DNA of 64,000 nt from Brenneria populi (GTDB lineage Bacteria > Pseudomonadota > Gammaproteobacteria > Enterobacterales > Enterobacteriaceae). The notes under the pieces were generated by a model. That model did not search any database, was not told the DNA's origin, and was given only the letters and a program-made list of their open reading frames with translations. Location of the stretch: contig NZ_JAYWTM010000009.1 in assembly GCF_036016195.1 (NCBI RefSeq), forward strand, positions 124,001 to 188,000, written 5' to 3'. The position numbers were made by a program, and so were the translations under genes. Each line of letters begins with the position of its first letter. Within the stretch, counting starts at the first letter, position 1. Of the stretch, positions 50,213 through 59,527 are shown piece by piece.

Positions 50213-50677
50213 TCAGGTTCGTCCGCCGAAACCGTTCTGCCGCCAGGCTTCGTAGCTGATGATGGCGACGGCATTGGACAGGTTGAGGCTGCGGCACTCC
50301 GGCTGCATGGGAATGCGGATACGGAAATCCGGCGCAAAGCCATCGCGGATATCATTCGGCAGGCCCGCGGTTTCCGAGCCGAACAGCAGCACGTCGCCGG
50401 GCTTATAGTCCGGCCGATCGTAAGGGCGGCTGCCTTTGGTGGTGCAGGCGAAAATGCGCTGTCCCGCGACCGCGGCCAGAAAATCCTGATAATTTTTATG
50501 GCGGCTGACGCTGGCGAGATCGTGATAATCCAGGCCGGCCCGGCGTAGCTTCTTCTCTTCAAAATCAAAACCCAGCGGCTCAATCAGATGCAGCGCGCAG
50601 CCGTTATTGGCGGCCAGGCGGATGATATTGCCGGTATTCGGGGCTATTTGTGGCTCATAGAGCGCAATATGAAACAT
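50213..50677 (-). CDS. trmL: tRNA (cytidine/uridine-34-2'-O)-methyltransferase TrmL
   Basis: 154-residue SPOUT methyltransferase that methylates the wobble ribose of tRNA-Leu isoacceptors. Knot motifs are visible: YEPQIAPNTGNIIRLAANNG at the N-terminus, LLFGSETAGLP near residue 97 and IPMQPECRSLNLSNAVAII at the C-terminus. Convergent with the DUF3142-like gene, with only 15 bp between stops. Confidence 0.95.
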   Translation of the reverse strand: MFHIALYEPQIAPNTGNIIRLAANNGCALHLIEPLGFDFEEKKLRRAGLDYHDLASVSRHKNYQDFLAAVAGQRIFACTTKGSRPYDRPDYKPGDVLLFGSETAGLPNDIRDGFAPDFRIRIPMQPECRSLNLSNAVAIISYEAWRQNGFGGRT

Positions 50678-50896
50678 GAGGTAACTTCAGTCGCAAAGAA
50701 AAATTCCGCCGCAGTATATAACATTCCCGGCGGGCGACCCAAAGCCTGACGCAGACGGAATACGGATAACTCCGCGCGACGTTTGCGCCGGCAGCGATTA
50801 CACTGCTTTTAACGGCGCCGTGCACTTTCATTGAAATGCGGGCGGCGCCGAGAGATAGCTGGATGGTTTGGCACATTCCGTGCCTTGGAGGAGTGA

Positions 50897-51187
50897 ATGA
50901 AACACGCAATCACACTGACGGCATTATCCTTTGCCCTGTTATCGCTGCCGCTGGCGGCGTCGGCCGACGCCGCGAAAGCGCCGTCGGCGCAGCAGCAGCA
51001 GTATGAAAACGGCATCAATAGCCAAAAGCAGTTACAGCAGCGCATGCAGCAGAACCAGCAACTGCGCCAGCAACAGCTGAATCAGCAGTTACAGCAGCGC
51101 AACGCCCAGCTACAGCAGCAGCAAAAACAGCAGTTGCAGCAGGAGAGACAACGCAGCGCCCAGCCGAAAACGCAGCCGCAGCAATAA
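50897..51187 (+). CDS. Gln-rich periplasmic protein
   Basis: 96 residues: signal peptide (LSFALLSLPLAASADAAKA), then a mature part of which more than 40% is glutamine with many QQ pairs (LQQRMQQNQQLRQQQLNQQL). It has no cysteines. Likely an extended helical or disordered periplasmic protein, similar in character to E. coli YhhA (DUF2756). GGAGG lies before the ATG. Function unknown. Confidence 0.75.
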   Translation: MKHAITLTALSFALLSLPLAASADAAKAPSAQQQQYENGINSQKQLQQRMQQNQQLRQQQLNQQLQQRNAQLQQQQKQQLQQERQRSAQPKTQPQQ

Positions 51188-51210
51188 ACGCCCCTCGCCG
51201 CTGCGCGCGG

Positions 51211-52167
51211 CTATAATCGCACCCCCATCAGGGTTAGGATCAGCGGGGTAGTCAAGGCGGCCAGCGCCGTCGACATCAGCAGGCTGGTCGCTACCGGGCC
51301 ACCCAGCACGTTGAACTGGCGCGACATCAGATAAACGTTTACGCCCACCGACATCGAGCCCAGTAAGACTACCGCCCGCGTCTCCATTTCCGGCAGACCG
51401 ATCGCTATCGCGATGGCCCAAATCACCAGCGGCTGTACCAATAGCTTGATGACGCAAATAGCGGTGCTGATTTGCCAGCCATCGCGGATCTGATATTCCG
51501 CCAGCCCCATTCCCAGGGCAATCAGCGATAGCGGCATCGCAATCTGCCCCAGCATGCTCAGCGGCTGGTCGACATAGGACGGTAGGGGAAAACCGGTCAG
51601 GCTGAACGCCGTACCGGACAGGATGCCGATAATCAGCGGATTTTTCAGCACCCCCAGCGCGGTTTTGGTAAAACCCTGCAGCGAAAGCGCGCCGTTGCGC
51701 GCCCACTCGACGGAAACCGTCACCAGCGTCCAGAGGATCAGTCCGTTAAACACCACCACCAGCGCCACGGAAGGTATCGCCTCTTCACCCAACATCAGCG
51801 CAGCGATCGGCAAGCCGAGCACCACATTGTTGGAAAAGATGCCGCTTAGCGAAAAGATCGATCCGGAAACGCCGTCGAGATGAAAAATTTTACGCGCGAC
51901 AAAACGGCCCAGTATAAAAACGATCAGGCAACTGCCGAAAAAGGCGATCAGCAGCCGGGCGTCGACCACCGGACGTTTGGAGAAATCGCTCATCAGGCGG
52001 AATAGCATGGCGGGCATCGCCACCGAGAAGACAAAACGGCTCATGCCATCGGTAATGGTCGTCGGCCATTTGCCGTAGCGGATCAGCGCGTAACCCAGGG
52101 CGATCAGAACAAACAGCGGTAGAGACAGAAAAATCTGGTGCCAGAGGGAAACCATAAATGCGAGCAT
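51211..52167 (-). CDS. AEC-family (auxin efflux carrier-like) permease
   Basis: 318-residue membrane protein with ten predicted helices in two five-helix halves; typical sequences are LPLFVLIALGYALIRYG, GIFSNNVVLGLPIAALMLGE and LGSMSVGVNVYLMSRQFNVL. Members export or import carboxylates such as malonate or malate. Substrate cannot be predicted here. It reads towards the Gln-rich gene, with a short gap. Confidence 0.85.
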   Translation of the reverse strand: MLAFMVSLWHQIFLSLPLFVLIALGYALIRYGKWPTTITDGMSRFVFSVAMPAMLFRLMSDFSKRPVVDARLLIAFFGSCLIVFILGRFVARKIFHLDGVSGSIFSLSGIFSNNVVLGLPIAALMLGEEAIPSVALVVVFNGLILWTLVTVSVEWARNGALSLQGFTKTALGVLKNPLIIGILSGTAFSLTGFPLPSYVDQPLSMLGQIAMPLSLIALGMGLAEYQIRDGWQISTAICVIKLLVQPLVIWAIAIAIGLPEMETRAVVLLGSMSVGVNVYLMSRQFNVLGGPVATSLLMSTALAALTTPLILTLMGVRL

Positions 52168-52223
52168 CGCATCACTTCCTTAATCAACCGGCACCTTGGG
52201 ATTCCTGTAAAAGCCGACAGATT

Positions 52224-52973
52224 TCAGCCGGTAGCAAAATCTGGCCCGATTAAATCTATCCGGTCAGTGCAGATACAGTCAACGCCCCAGTCAAGCAACG
52301 TCTTCGCCCGCGCCGGCTGATTGACGGTATAAACCAGGATCCGCAGTCCGGCGGCCTTCAGCGACGCCGTCCGTTCCGCCGTCAGCAGCCTGTGATTAAG
52401 GTGAATGGATGCGCACGCTAGCCGGCGGGTCAGGTTTTGCCAGTCGCGATCCCATTCGTCCAGCAGCAGGCCGCGCGGCAGTTCGGGCGCCGCCTGTCGG
52501 GCCGCTTCCAGCGACGTCGGCGAAAATGAAGACAGCAGCGGCATGGTGGGATGATCCCGCCACAGCCGGCGCGCCGCAAGGGCGACCTGGCGTCCGGTTT
52601 CCCGTTCGCGGCCCGTGGTGGGCTTAATTTCAATATTGGCCGCCATGCCGTACTGTTTACAGCGCGCGGCGACTTCCGATAGCAGCGGCAGCCGCGCGCC
52701 TGAAAATTTGTCGCCGTACCAGCTTCCCGCGTCCAGCGCGGCCAGTTGCTCCCACGGCAGGTCGCCAGCGATCCCCCAGCCGTTGCTGGTGCGCTCCAGC
52801 GTATCATCATGGAGTAAAAAAATTTGACCATCCTGCGATAGCTTGGCGTCAAACTCGATCATCTTATGACCAAACTCGGCGCCGACGTCAATCGCGGCCA
52901 GGGTATTTTCCGGCGCCAGCGCGCCGCCGCCGCGATGGGCGACGATTGCCGGATAAGGCCATTGCGTTACCAT
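52224..52973 (-). CDS. ugpQ: Cytoplasmic glycerophosphodiester phosphodiesterase UgpQ
   Basis: 249-residue GDPD enzyme that hydrolyses imported glycerophosphodiesters to glycerol-3-phosphate and alcohol. Active-site sequences: AHRGGGALAPENTLAAIDVG (His, Arg, Glu) and MIEFDAKLSQDGQIFLLHDD-TLERTSNG (Glu/Asp, His). No signal peptide. Last gene of ugpBAECQ, starting three bases after ugpC. Confidence 0.95.
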   Translation of the reverse strand: MVTQWPYPAIVAHRGGGALAPENTLAAIDVGAEFGHKMIEFDAKLSQDGQIFLLHDDTLERTSNGWGIAGDLPWEQLAALDAGSWYGDKFSGARLPLLSEVAARCKQYGMAANIEIKPTTGRERETGRQVALAARRLWRDHPTMPLLSSFSPTSLEAARQAAPELPRGLLLDEWDRDWQNLTRRLACASIHLNHRLLTAERTASLKAAGLRILVYTVNQPARAKTLLDWGVDCICTDRIDLIGPDFATG

Positions 52974-52976
52974 TAT

Positions 52977-54050
52977 TTACTCCACCCGTAATCCGCTTTG
53001 CGAATCGAACAAATGCCATGACTGTGCAGGCAGATGCAGCCAAAGCGTTGAGCCCACCGCCGGACAGTGTTCGTAGGAGAGGCGCACGATGGCGTTCTGT
53101 CCGCCCCACTGTCCGTGCGCCAGATTGTCCGCGCCCAGCAGTTCCAGCGTCGACACCCGCAGCGGAATGCCGCCGCTTTCGCGGGTCGCCAGTTGAATAT
53201 GCTCCGGCCTTACCCCCAGCGTCAACTCGCGTCCGCGCCACTGCGGTTTCGCCGCCGCCAGCGGCAGGGCCAGCTCGCCGTCTATTTCAAACCGGCAGCC
53301 GTCGTCGCTGATTCTGCCCGACCACAGGTTCATGGCGGGCGAGCCGATAAAACTGGCGACGAACAGCGATGCCGGGCGGCGATAAATATCGGCGGGCGCG
53401 CCAATCTGTTCGGCGACGCCTTTATTCATCACGATCACGCGCTGCGCCAGGGTCATGGCTTCAATCTGATCGTGAGTAACGTAGAGGCTGGTGGTCTTCA
53501 GGCGTTGGTGCAACTGCTGCAGCTCAAGCCGCATCTGCACCCGCAGCTTGGCGTCCAGGTTCGACAACGGCTCATCAAATAAAAATACCGCCGGCTCGCG
53601 CACGATGGCCCGTCCCATCGCTACCCGCTGGCGCTGTCCGCCCGATAGCTCGCGCGGCTTGCGCTCCAGCAGCGGAGCCAGCTCAAGGATGCGCGCCGCC
53701 TCGTCCACCCGCTGGCGAATTTGCGCTTTGCCGAAGCCGCGGATTTTCAGCCCGTACGCCATGTTGTCATACACGCTCATATGAGGATAGAGCGCATAGT
53801 TCTGGAACACCATCGCGATGCTGCGATCTTTGGGTTCAAGATTGGTAACGCGCTGGTTATCGATATAAATATCGCCGCTGGTGGTCTGCTCCAGCCCGGC
53901 GACCATCCTCAGCAGGGTGGATTTCCCGCAGCCGGAGGGGCCGACCATCACGATAAATTCGCCGTCGGCCACGTCGAGATCGATCGGGTGAATAATCTGC
54001 GTTTTGCCGTCGTATGATTTGGTGACGGCCTGAAGTTTTAAACATGCCAT
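52977..54050 (-). CDS. ugpC: sn-glycerol-3-phosphate ABC transporter ATPase UgpC
   Basis: 357-residue MalK-type ATPase. The start MACLKLQAVTKSYDGKTQII at 54050 matches E. coli UgpC (an ATG six codons earlier is less likely). Walker A GPSGCGKST, signature ELSGGQRQRVAMG, Walker B VFLFDEPLSNLDAK, H-loop VTHDQIEA and a C-terminal TOBE domain (LGVRPEHIQLATRESGGIPL) are present. Confidence 0.96.
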   Translation of the reverse strand: MACLKLQAVTKSYDGKTQIIHPIDLDVADGEFIVMVGPSGCGKSTLLRMVAGLEQTTSGDIYIDNQRVTNLEPKDRSIAMVFQNYALYPHMSVYDNMAYGLKIRGFGKAQIRQRVDEAARILELAPLLERKPRELSGGQRQRVAMGRAIVREPAVFLFDEPLSNLDAKLRVQMRLELQQLHQRLKTTSLYVTHDQIEAMTLAQRVIVMNKGVAEQIGAPADIYRRPASLFVASFIGSPAMNLWSGRISDDGCRFEIDGELALPLAAAKPQWRGRELTLGVRPEHIQLATRESGGIPLRVSTLELLGADNLAHGQWGGQNAIVRLSYEHCPAVGSTLWLHLPAQSWHLFDSQSGLRVE

Positions 54051-54099
54051 GATAAGGTTTCCGGGCAAATGTTAACGCCGCGCGGCGGCGATCCTGGGA

Positions 54100-54945
54100 T
54101 TATTTCTCACTCTCGACCAGCCCGCGCACGAACCAGCGCTGCATCAGCAGCACCACCAGCAGGGGAGGCAGCATCGTCAGCAGCATCGCCGACATCACCT
54201 GATTCCACTGGGTGGCGGAATCGCCGGAGGCGACCATGCTCTTGATGCCGGCCACCGCCGTACCCAGGTTCGCGTCGCTGATAATCAGCAGCGGCCATAG
54301 ATACTGGTTCCAGCCGTAGATAAAGGTGATGACGAACAGCGCCGCCAGATTGGTTTTCGACAGCGGCAGAACGATATCGAAAAAGAAACGCATCGGGCCA
54401 GCGCCGTCGATGCGCGACGCTTCCAGCAGTTCGTTCGGCAGCGTCATAAAAAACTGGCGGAACAGAAACGTTGCCGTGGCCGACGCCATCAGCGGCAGCG
54501 TCAGCCCGGCGTAGCTGTCTATCATGCGCAGGCTGGAGATCACTTCTACGGTAGGGAAAATACGCACTTCTACCGGCAGCATCAGCGTGAGAAAGATGGT
54601 CCAGAAAAACAGATTGCGCAGCGGAAAACGAAAATAGACGATGGCGTAGGCGGATAAGATGGAGACGACGATTTTGCCCAGGGTGATCGCCAGCGCCATC
54701 ACCAAGCTGTTAAACAGCATCAGCCCGAAGGGCGTGGGGCTGTTCGCCAGGCCGTGCAGCCAGATATCGCGCAGGTTTTCCCACAGGTGGGTACCTGGGA
54801 TCAGCGTCATCGGCGCCCGAAACACCTGTTCGTTGTCCAGCGTGGCGGCCACGATGGCGACATAGAGCGGGAACAGCACGGCGACAATGCCGACGGCCAG
54901 CATCAGGTGGCTGAAAATATCCAGCCCGCGGCGATTTTCAATCAT
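54100..54945 (-). CDS. ugpE: sn-glycerol-3-phosphate permease subunit UgpE
   Basis: 281-residue inner-membrane subunit with six helices and the EAA loop ELLEASRIDGAGPMRFFFDI that contacts UgpC. It overlaps ugpA by four bases and is 49 bp before ugpC. Confidence 0.95.
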   Translation of the reverse strand: MIENRRGLDIFSHLMLAVGIVAVLFPLYVAIVAATLDNEQVFRAPMTLIPGTHLWENLRDIWLHGLANSPTPFGLMLFNSLVMALAITLGKIVVSILSAYAIVYFRFPLRNLFFWTIFLTLMLPVEVRIFPTVEVISSLRMIDSYAGLTLPLMASATATFLFRQFFMTLPNELLEASRIDGAGPMRFFFDIVLPLSKTNLAALFVITFIYGWNQYLWPLLIISDANLGTAVAGIKSMVASGDSATQWNQVMSAMLLTMLPPLLVVLLMQRWFVRGLVESEK

Positions 54946-55829
54946 TGGTAGTTCACCTTCCGTTCAACAAAGCGGAACTGGATCACCGTCAATCCGATAA
55001 CCAACAGCATCAGCACCACCGACTGGGCGGCGGAGCTGGAGAGATCCAGCCCGGCGAAACCTTCCCGGTAAATCTTGTAGATCAGCGTGGTGGTGGACTG
55101 GACGGGGCCGCCGGCGGTGGCGGCATCGATGATGGGGAAGGTATCGAAAAAGGCGTACACCAGATTGACCACCAGCAGGAAAAAGCTCACCGGCGAGATG
55201 AGCGGCAGCACCAGATTGAAGAAACGGCGCACCGGCCCTGCGCCGTCAATGGCCGCCGCTTCGATCAGCGAACGGGGAATCGACTGTAACGCAGCCAGGA
55301 AAAACAGGAAGTTATAGCTTATCTGTTTCCAGACCGAAGCCAACACCACCAGAGACATCGCCTGGCCGCTGTTTTGCGCGTGGTTCCATGAGTAGCCCAG
55401 CACGCCCAGAAAATGGGTAATCAACCCCAGACCCGGGTTAAACAGAAACATCCACAGCACGGCGGCCACCGCCGGCGCGACGGCGTACGGCAGCATGATC
55501 AACGTTTGATACAGGCGGCTAAAGCGTAAAACATAGTCAACCAGCGCGGCGAGAAACAGCGAAATCAGCAGGCCGAAGCCGGCCACCAAAAAACTGAAGA
55601 GCAGCGTGGTGTAAAACGACGCCAGATAATAGCCGCTGCCGAATAGCTGCCTGAAGTTCTCCAGCCCGACAAATTCGCTGGATAGCCCGAACGGATCCAT
55701 ATTCTGCACCGAGTACCACAGCGCCTCACCGGCGGGCCAGATGAAGAAAATGACGGTGATCAGCAACTGGGGAAAAACCAGGGCATAGGGTAACCAGCTA
55801 CAGCCGAAAACAGGACGGGATGATGTCAT
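54942..55829 (-). CDS. ugpA: sn-glycerol-3-phosphate permease subunit UgpA
   Basis: 295-residue inner-membrane subunit (PYALVFPQLLITVIFFIWPA; EAA loop SLIEAAAIDGAGPVRRFFNL). Pairs with UgpE to form the channel. The start overlaps no gene; ugpB ends 82 bp upstream. Confidence 0.95.
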   Translation of the reverse strand: MTSSRPVFGCSWLPYALVFPQLLITVIFFIWPAGEALWYSVQNMDPFGLSSEFVGLENFRQLFGSGYYLASFYTTLLFSFLVAGFGLLISLFLAALVDYVLRFSRLYQTLIMLPYAVAPAVAAVLWMFLFNPGLGLITHFLGVLGYSWNHAQNSGQAMSLVVLASVWKQISYNFLFFLAALQSIPRSLIEAAAIDGAGPVRRFFNLVLPLISPVSFFLLVVNLVYAFFDTFPIIDAATAGGPVQSTTTLIYKIYREGFAGLDLSSSAAQSVVLMLLVIGLTVIQFRFVERKVNYQ

Positions 55830-55911
55830 GCGTAACTCATTACTGATTTAAAAGAAACGGGAGCGGCGTTTAACCGCGGTTCCCCTGGCGCAGGGAAGCC
55901 GCGGTTCCCGA

Positions 55912-57249
55912 CTATTTGGTTGACTGTTCAAAACGGCGCAGCAGCGCATTCCCGCGTTCAACCGCGCTGTCCAGCGCCTGTTGCGGATTCTTCTTGCCGG
56001 TCCAGACGCTTTCCAGCTCTTCATCCACTACGGTGCGGATTTGCGGCATATTGCCCAGGCGCAGGCCTTTGGTGTACGGCAGCGGCGGTTTGTTCAGCAT
56101 TTGGCGAGTGGCGATATCCGCGCCGGGATTCTTAGCGTAGTAGCCCTGCTGGCGCGTCAATTCATAGGCGGCGGTGGTGATAGGCAGATAGCCCGTTTTC
56201 TGATGCCACTCCGCGGCGATTTCAGGCTGCGCCAGGAACCGCATGAATTCGGCGACGCCCTTGTAGGTGGCTTCATCTTTGCCGTTCATCACCCACAGGC
56301 TGGCGCCGCCGATACTGGCGTTCTGCGGCGCGCCTTTCACCTCGGCGTCATACGGCATCATGCCGACGCCGTAATTGAATTTGGCGTTCTTGCGGATGTT
56401 CGCCAGCGAACCGGAAGAGGCCGTGGTGATCGCGCACTCGCCGCTGTAGAACTTCTCCGTCGGCTCGTCTTTACGCCCGTAGTAGGTGAAATCACCTTTT
56501 TTATTCATATCTTCAAGCAGTTGAATGTGCTTGACCTGAACGGGCTTGTTGAATTCCAGCACCGCATCCGTGCCGTCGAATCCGTTGTTTTTGGTCGCTA
56601 TCGGCAAAGCGTGCCAGGCGCTGAAGTTTTCGATTTGAATCCAGCCCTGCCAGCCGCTGGCATAGCCGCATTTCATGCCTGAAGCGCGCAGCTTGGCGGT
56701 GTATTCGGCCATTTGCTGCCAGGTTTTAGGCGGTTGTTCGGGATCGAGGCCGGCTTTTTTGAACGCGTCTTTGTTGTAGTAGAGCACGGGCGTCGAGCTG
56801 TTAAACGGCTGCGACAACAGGTGCCCGCTTTTGGCGTCGGTGTAGTAACCGGAAACCGTGGGAACGAAAACGGATTCATCGAAATCGATGCCCGCCTGCT
56901 TGAACACTTCATATACGGGTTTGATCGCCTTGCTGGCCATCATGGTGGCGGTGCCGACTTCGTAAACCTGTAGAATCGCCGGGGCGTTGCCCGTGCGGTA
57001 AGCGGCGATCCCGGCGGCCAGACTCTGTTCGTAGTTGCCTTTAAATACCGGGACGATTTTGACATCGCTGTGCGACTGGTTAAAACGGTCGGTCAGTGAG
57101 TTGACTTCGGTTCCCAGCTCCCCCTCCATTGAGTGCCAGAAAGGGATTTCGGTAACCGCCAGCGCATTGGCGTGGTAAGCCAGCGCTAATACAATGCATG
57201 CCGCGGTTTTATTGATGACATGCGCCTTACGAAATAGAGGATGAAGCAT
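55912..57249 (-). CDS. ugpB: sn-glycerol-3-phosphate-binding protein UgpB
   Basis: 445-residue periplasmic binding protein with a signal peptide (IVLALAYHANALA-VTEIP). Mature segments TEIPFWHSMEGELGTEVNSL and LQVYEVGTATMMASKAIKPV match E. coli UgpB almost exactly, including the substrate-site WQGWIQIENFSAWHAL region. First gene of the operon, preceded by four phased Pho boxes. Confidence 0.96.
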   Translation of the reverse strand: MLHPLFRKAHVINKTAACIVLALAYHANALAVTEIPFWHSMEGELGTEVNSLTDRFNQSHSDVKIVPVFKGNYEQSLAAGIAAYRTGNAPAILQVYEVGTATMMASKAIKPVYEVFKQAGIDFDESVFVPTVSGYYTDAKSGHLLSQPFNSSTPVLYYNKDAFKKAGLDPEQPPKTWQQMAEYTAKLRASGMKCGYASGWQGWIQIENFSAWHALPIATKNNGFDGTDAVLEFNKPVQVKHIQLLEDMNKKGDFTYYGRKDEPTEKFYSGECAITTASSGSLANIRKNAKFNYGVGMMPYDAEVKGAPQNASIGGASLWVMNGKDEATYKGVAEFMRFLAQPEIAAEWHQKTGYLPITTAAYELTRQQGYYAKNPGADIATRQMLNKPPLPYTKGLRLGNMPQIRTVVDEELESVWTGKKNPQQALDSAVERGNALLRRFEQSTK

Positions 57250-57323
57250 GCTTGTCTCCTGGGGTTTTAGCCTGACTTGGACAGAGAGCGCTTTTTATTC
57301 GGGGAGTAACATGACACGCGTGC

Positions 57324-57363
57324 ATGACAGAAAAATAACTGATAAATGACGGTGCGATGACGA
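57324..57363 (-). promoter_or_regulatory. Tandem PhoB-binding repeats upstream of ugpB
   Basis: Reading towards ugpB, the 7-mers TCGTCAT, CCGTCAT, CAGTTAT and CTGTCAT follow one another at exact 11-bp intervals (57363-57357, 57352-57346, 57341-57335, 57330-57324). This is the phased architecture of a double Pho box. It predicts induction of ugp under phosphate starvation. Confidence 0.88.
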
Positions 57364-57483
57364 AACGGTGAACGAGGGCGGCGGCGGACAGAAGCGCCTA
57401 ATAGGAAAAGGGGGAGTGAATAAGATAGATTTCAACGATTAATCAGTCGAGAATGCGGCCTGATATTACCGAGGGAAGCCAGC

Positions 57484-57510
57484 GCCGCCCCTATTTTCGT
57501 CGGGGGCGGC
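57484..57510. terminator. Hairpin between ygbI-type regulator and the ugp promoter
   Basis: GCCGCCCC, a 10-base loop and GGGGCGGC form an 8-bp GC stem 36 bp beyond the regulator stop. In the rightward direction it is followed by AAAATTTTTA; leftwards there is no T-run. It probably limits readthrough from the regulator gene into ugpB. Confidence 0.55.
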
Positions 57511-57545
57511 AAAATTTTTATCGCGCGGCCGATGGCGGGCGCCTT

Positions 57546-58307
57546 TCACCTGGCCACCAGCACCTCGATCGCCATTTTCCCCAACGCATCTTTCGCCGCG
57601 GCCGGCAGGGCGTCGTCGGTAATAATGCCGTCCAGGATCGTCAGCGGCGCGATCAGATAGGTGGCGATGCGGCCGTATTTTGACGTGTCGCAGAGCAGAA
57701 AGCGTTTGCTGCTGGCTTCCACCACCGCGCGTTTGACCGCCACTTTGTCTTCATTCGGCGTGGAGAGGCCGCGCAGGCTCCACGATGAGGCGGAGATAAA
57801 GGCGATATCGATAAACAGGTTGCGCAGCGCCTGCGCGGCGGCTGCGCCGACGCAGGAGCGGTTTTCCCGGCACAGCGTGCCGCCGGTGTGGATCAGGCGG
57901 CACTGACTGGATTCAATAAGAAAAGCGGCAATCACAAAATCGTTGGTCACGATCAGTAAATCATCCCGATCGGCCAACTGGCGCGCCAGCGACAGCGTGG
58001 TGGTGCCCGCGTCCAGATAGATGCAGCTGTTGGGCGGGATCTGCCGGGCCGCCAGCCGGCCGATCGCCTCTTTTTGCTGGCTGAACATCACGGATTTATC
58101 CTGATGCGACGGCTCAATCGTCAGCCGTTCGGGCGAACGTACGCCGCCGGAGACGCTCAGCAGCAGGCCGTCCTGTTCCAGTTTTTGCACATCCCGCCGC
58201 ACGGTCATATGCGATACCCCGAGCCGCTCGGTCAGTTCCGTGATGCTCACTACGCCGCGTTCGGCGATCAGCGTCAGAATCTGTTGATGACGTTCTACTG
58301 GAATCAT
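57546..58307 (-). CDS. ygbI: DeoR-family regulator of the tetronate operon (YgbI-like)
   Basis: 253-residue DeoR/GlpR-type repressor: N-terminal winged helix (RHQQILTLIAERGVVSITEL, LGVSHMTVRRDVQKLEQDGL) and a sugar-phosphate-binding DeoRC domain (YLDAGTTTLSLARQL near residue 97; DIAFISASSW near residue 170; KVAVKRAVVEASSKR). It is transcribed divergently from ltnD, as ygbI is from ygbJ, and should respond to a phosphorylated tetronate intermediate. Confidence 0.88.
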   Translation of the reverse strand: MIPVERHQQILTLIAERGVVSITELTERLGVSHMTVRRDVQKLEQDGLLLSVSGGVRSPERLTIEPSHQDKSVMFSQQKEAIGRLAARQIPPNSCIYLDAGTTTLSLARQLADRDDLLIVTNDFVIAAFLIESSQCRLIHTGGTLCRENRSCVGAAAAQALRNLFIDIAFISASSWSLRGLSTPNEDKVAVKRAVVEASSKRFLLCDTSKYGRIATYLIAPLTILDGIITDDALPAAAKDALGKMAIEVLVAR

Positions 58308-58522
58308 CCCTGCTCCTATCCGGTTTGATAAATATTGTGATAACCCGCGCAGTTATGGACGATTATTATCATAAATTCACGTGTTAAACCACGGTGTACG
58401 TAACGTCTTGGCGTTATTTCGCAGAATATAAAATCATAATATATTGATTTTAAAATAATAATGACTTTTCACTTTCCCTGGACGATCGGCGTAGGCGGTC
58501 GGATTAATGCAATGTTAATTTA

Positions 58523-58538
58523 TGTGAGTTTAATCACC
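58523..58538. promoter_or_regulatory. CRP site in the ltnD upstream region
   Basis: TGTGA-GTTTAA-TCACC is one base short of the perfect CRP core TGTGA-N6-TCACA. It lies 75 bp before ltnD within the AT-rich 58308-58612 gap that separates the divergent regulator. No specific DeoR operator could be assigned in the rest of this gap. Catabolite control of the operon is inferred. Confidence 0.75.
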
Positions 58539-58612
58539 GCAGGTGAAGGGTTAAGGAATTATATTTAACACCATAGAACAAATAATCACTAAAATTAACA
58601 AAGGTGACGCAG

Positions 58613-59527
58613 ATGAAAGAAAACGTAGAGTATGCCGTAGCGGTTATTGGTCTGGGTTCCATGGGCTTCGGCGCCGCGACATCCTGTATCAACGCCGGGC
58701 TGACCACCTATGGCGTCGATATTAATCCGCAGGCGCTGGAGCGTTTACGCCAGGCGGGCGCCGCGCAGGCCGAATCAAGCATCGACGCTTTCGCCGACCG
58801 GCTGGATGCGGTGCTGCTGCTGGTGGTCAACGCCGCGCAGGTGAATACGATTCTGTTCGGCGGGCCCAATGTCGCCGCCAAGCTGCGGCCCGGCACCGCG
58901 GTAATGGTCTCCTCAACCATCTCCGCGCAGGATGCCAAAAGCATCGCGCAGCGTCTGGCCGAACATCAGCTCATCATGCTGGACGCGCCGGTATCCGGCG
59001 GCGCGGTCAAAGCCGCTGCGGGCGATATAACGGTGATGGCGGCCGGTGCCGATCCGGCATTCGAAAAACTGAAGCCGGTGCTTGACGCCGTCGCGGGTAA
59101 GGTTTATCGCATCGGCGAAGAGATCGGGCTGGGAGCGACGGTGAAAATCATCCACCAGCTGTTGGCCGGCGTGCACATCGCCGCAGGGGCGGAAGCGATG
59201 GCGCTGGCGGCCCGCGCCGACATCCCGCTTGATATCATGTACGACGTGGTGACCCATGCCGCCGGCAACTCCTGGATGTTCGAAAACCGTATGCGTCACG
59301 TGGTGGACGGCGACTACACGCCGAAGTCCGCCGTTGACATCTTTGTCAAAGATCTGGGGCTGGTGACCGATACCGCCAAAGCGCTCCATTTCCCGCTGCC
59401 GCTGGCCTCCACCGCGTTCAATATGTTTACCTCCGCCAGCAACGCCGGATTCGGTAAAGAGGACGACAGCGCGGTGATTAAAATTTTCAGCGGCATTACG
59501 CTGCCGGAAAAGAAGGAGGCGTCATGA
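58613..59527 (+). CDS. ltnD: L-threonate dehydrogenase LtnD (YgbJ)
   Basis: 304-residue beta-hydroxyacid dehydrogenase that oxidises L-threonate to 2-oxo-tetronate. Rossmann motif VIGLGSMGFGAATSCINAGL, substrate loop DAPVSGGAVKAAAGDITVMA and catalytic Lys in GATVKIIHQLLAGVHIAAGA are visible. ATG 58613 with AAGGTG upstream is better than the in-frame GTG at 58604. Overlaps otnK by four bases. Confidence 0.92.
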   Translation: MKENVEYAVAVIGLGSMGFGAATSCINAGLTTYGVDINPQALERLRQAGAAQAESSIDAFADRLDAVLLLVVNAAQVNTILFGGPNVAAKLRPGTAVMVSSTISAQDAKSIAQRLAEHQLIMLDAPVSGGAVKAAAGDITVMAAGADPAFEKLKPVLDAVAGKVYRIGEEIGLGATVKIIHQLLAGVHIAAGAEAMALAARADIPLDIMYDVVTHAAGNSWMFENRMRHVVDGDYTPKSAVDIFVKDLGLVTDTAKALHFPLPLASTAFNMFTSASNAGFGKEDDSAVIKIFSGITLPEKKEAS

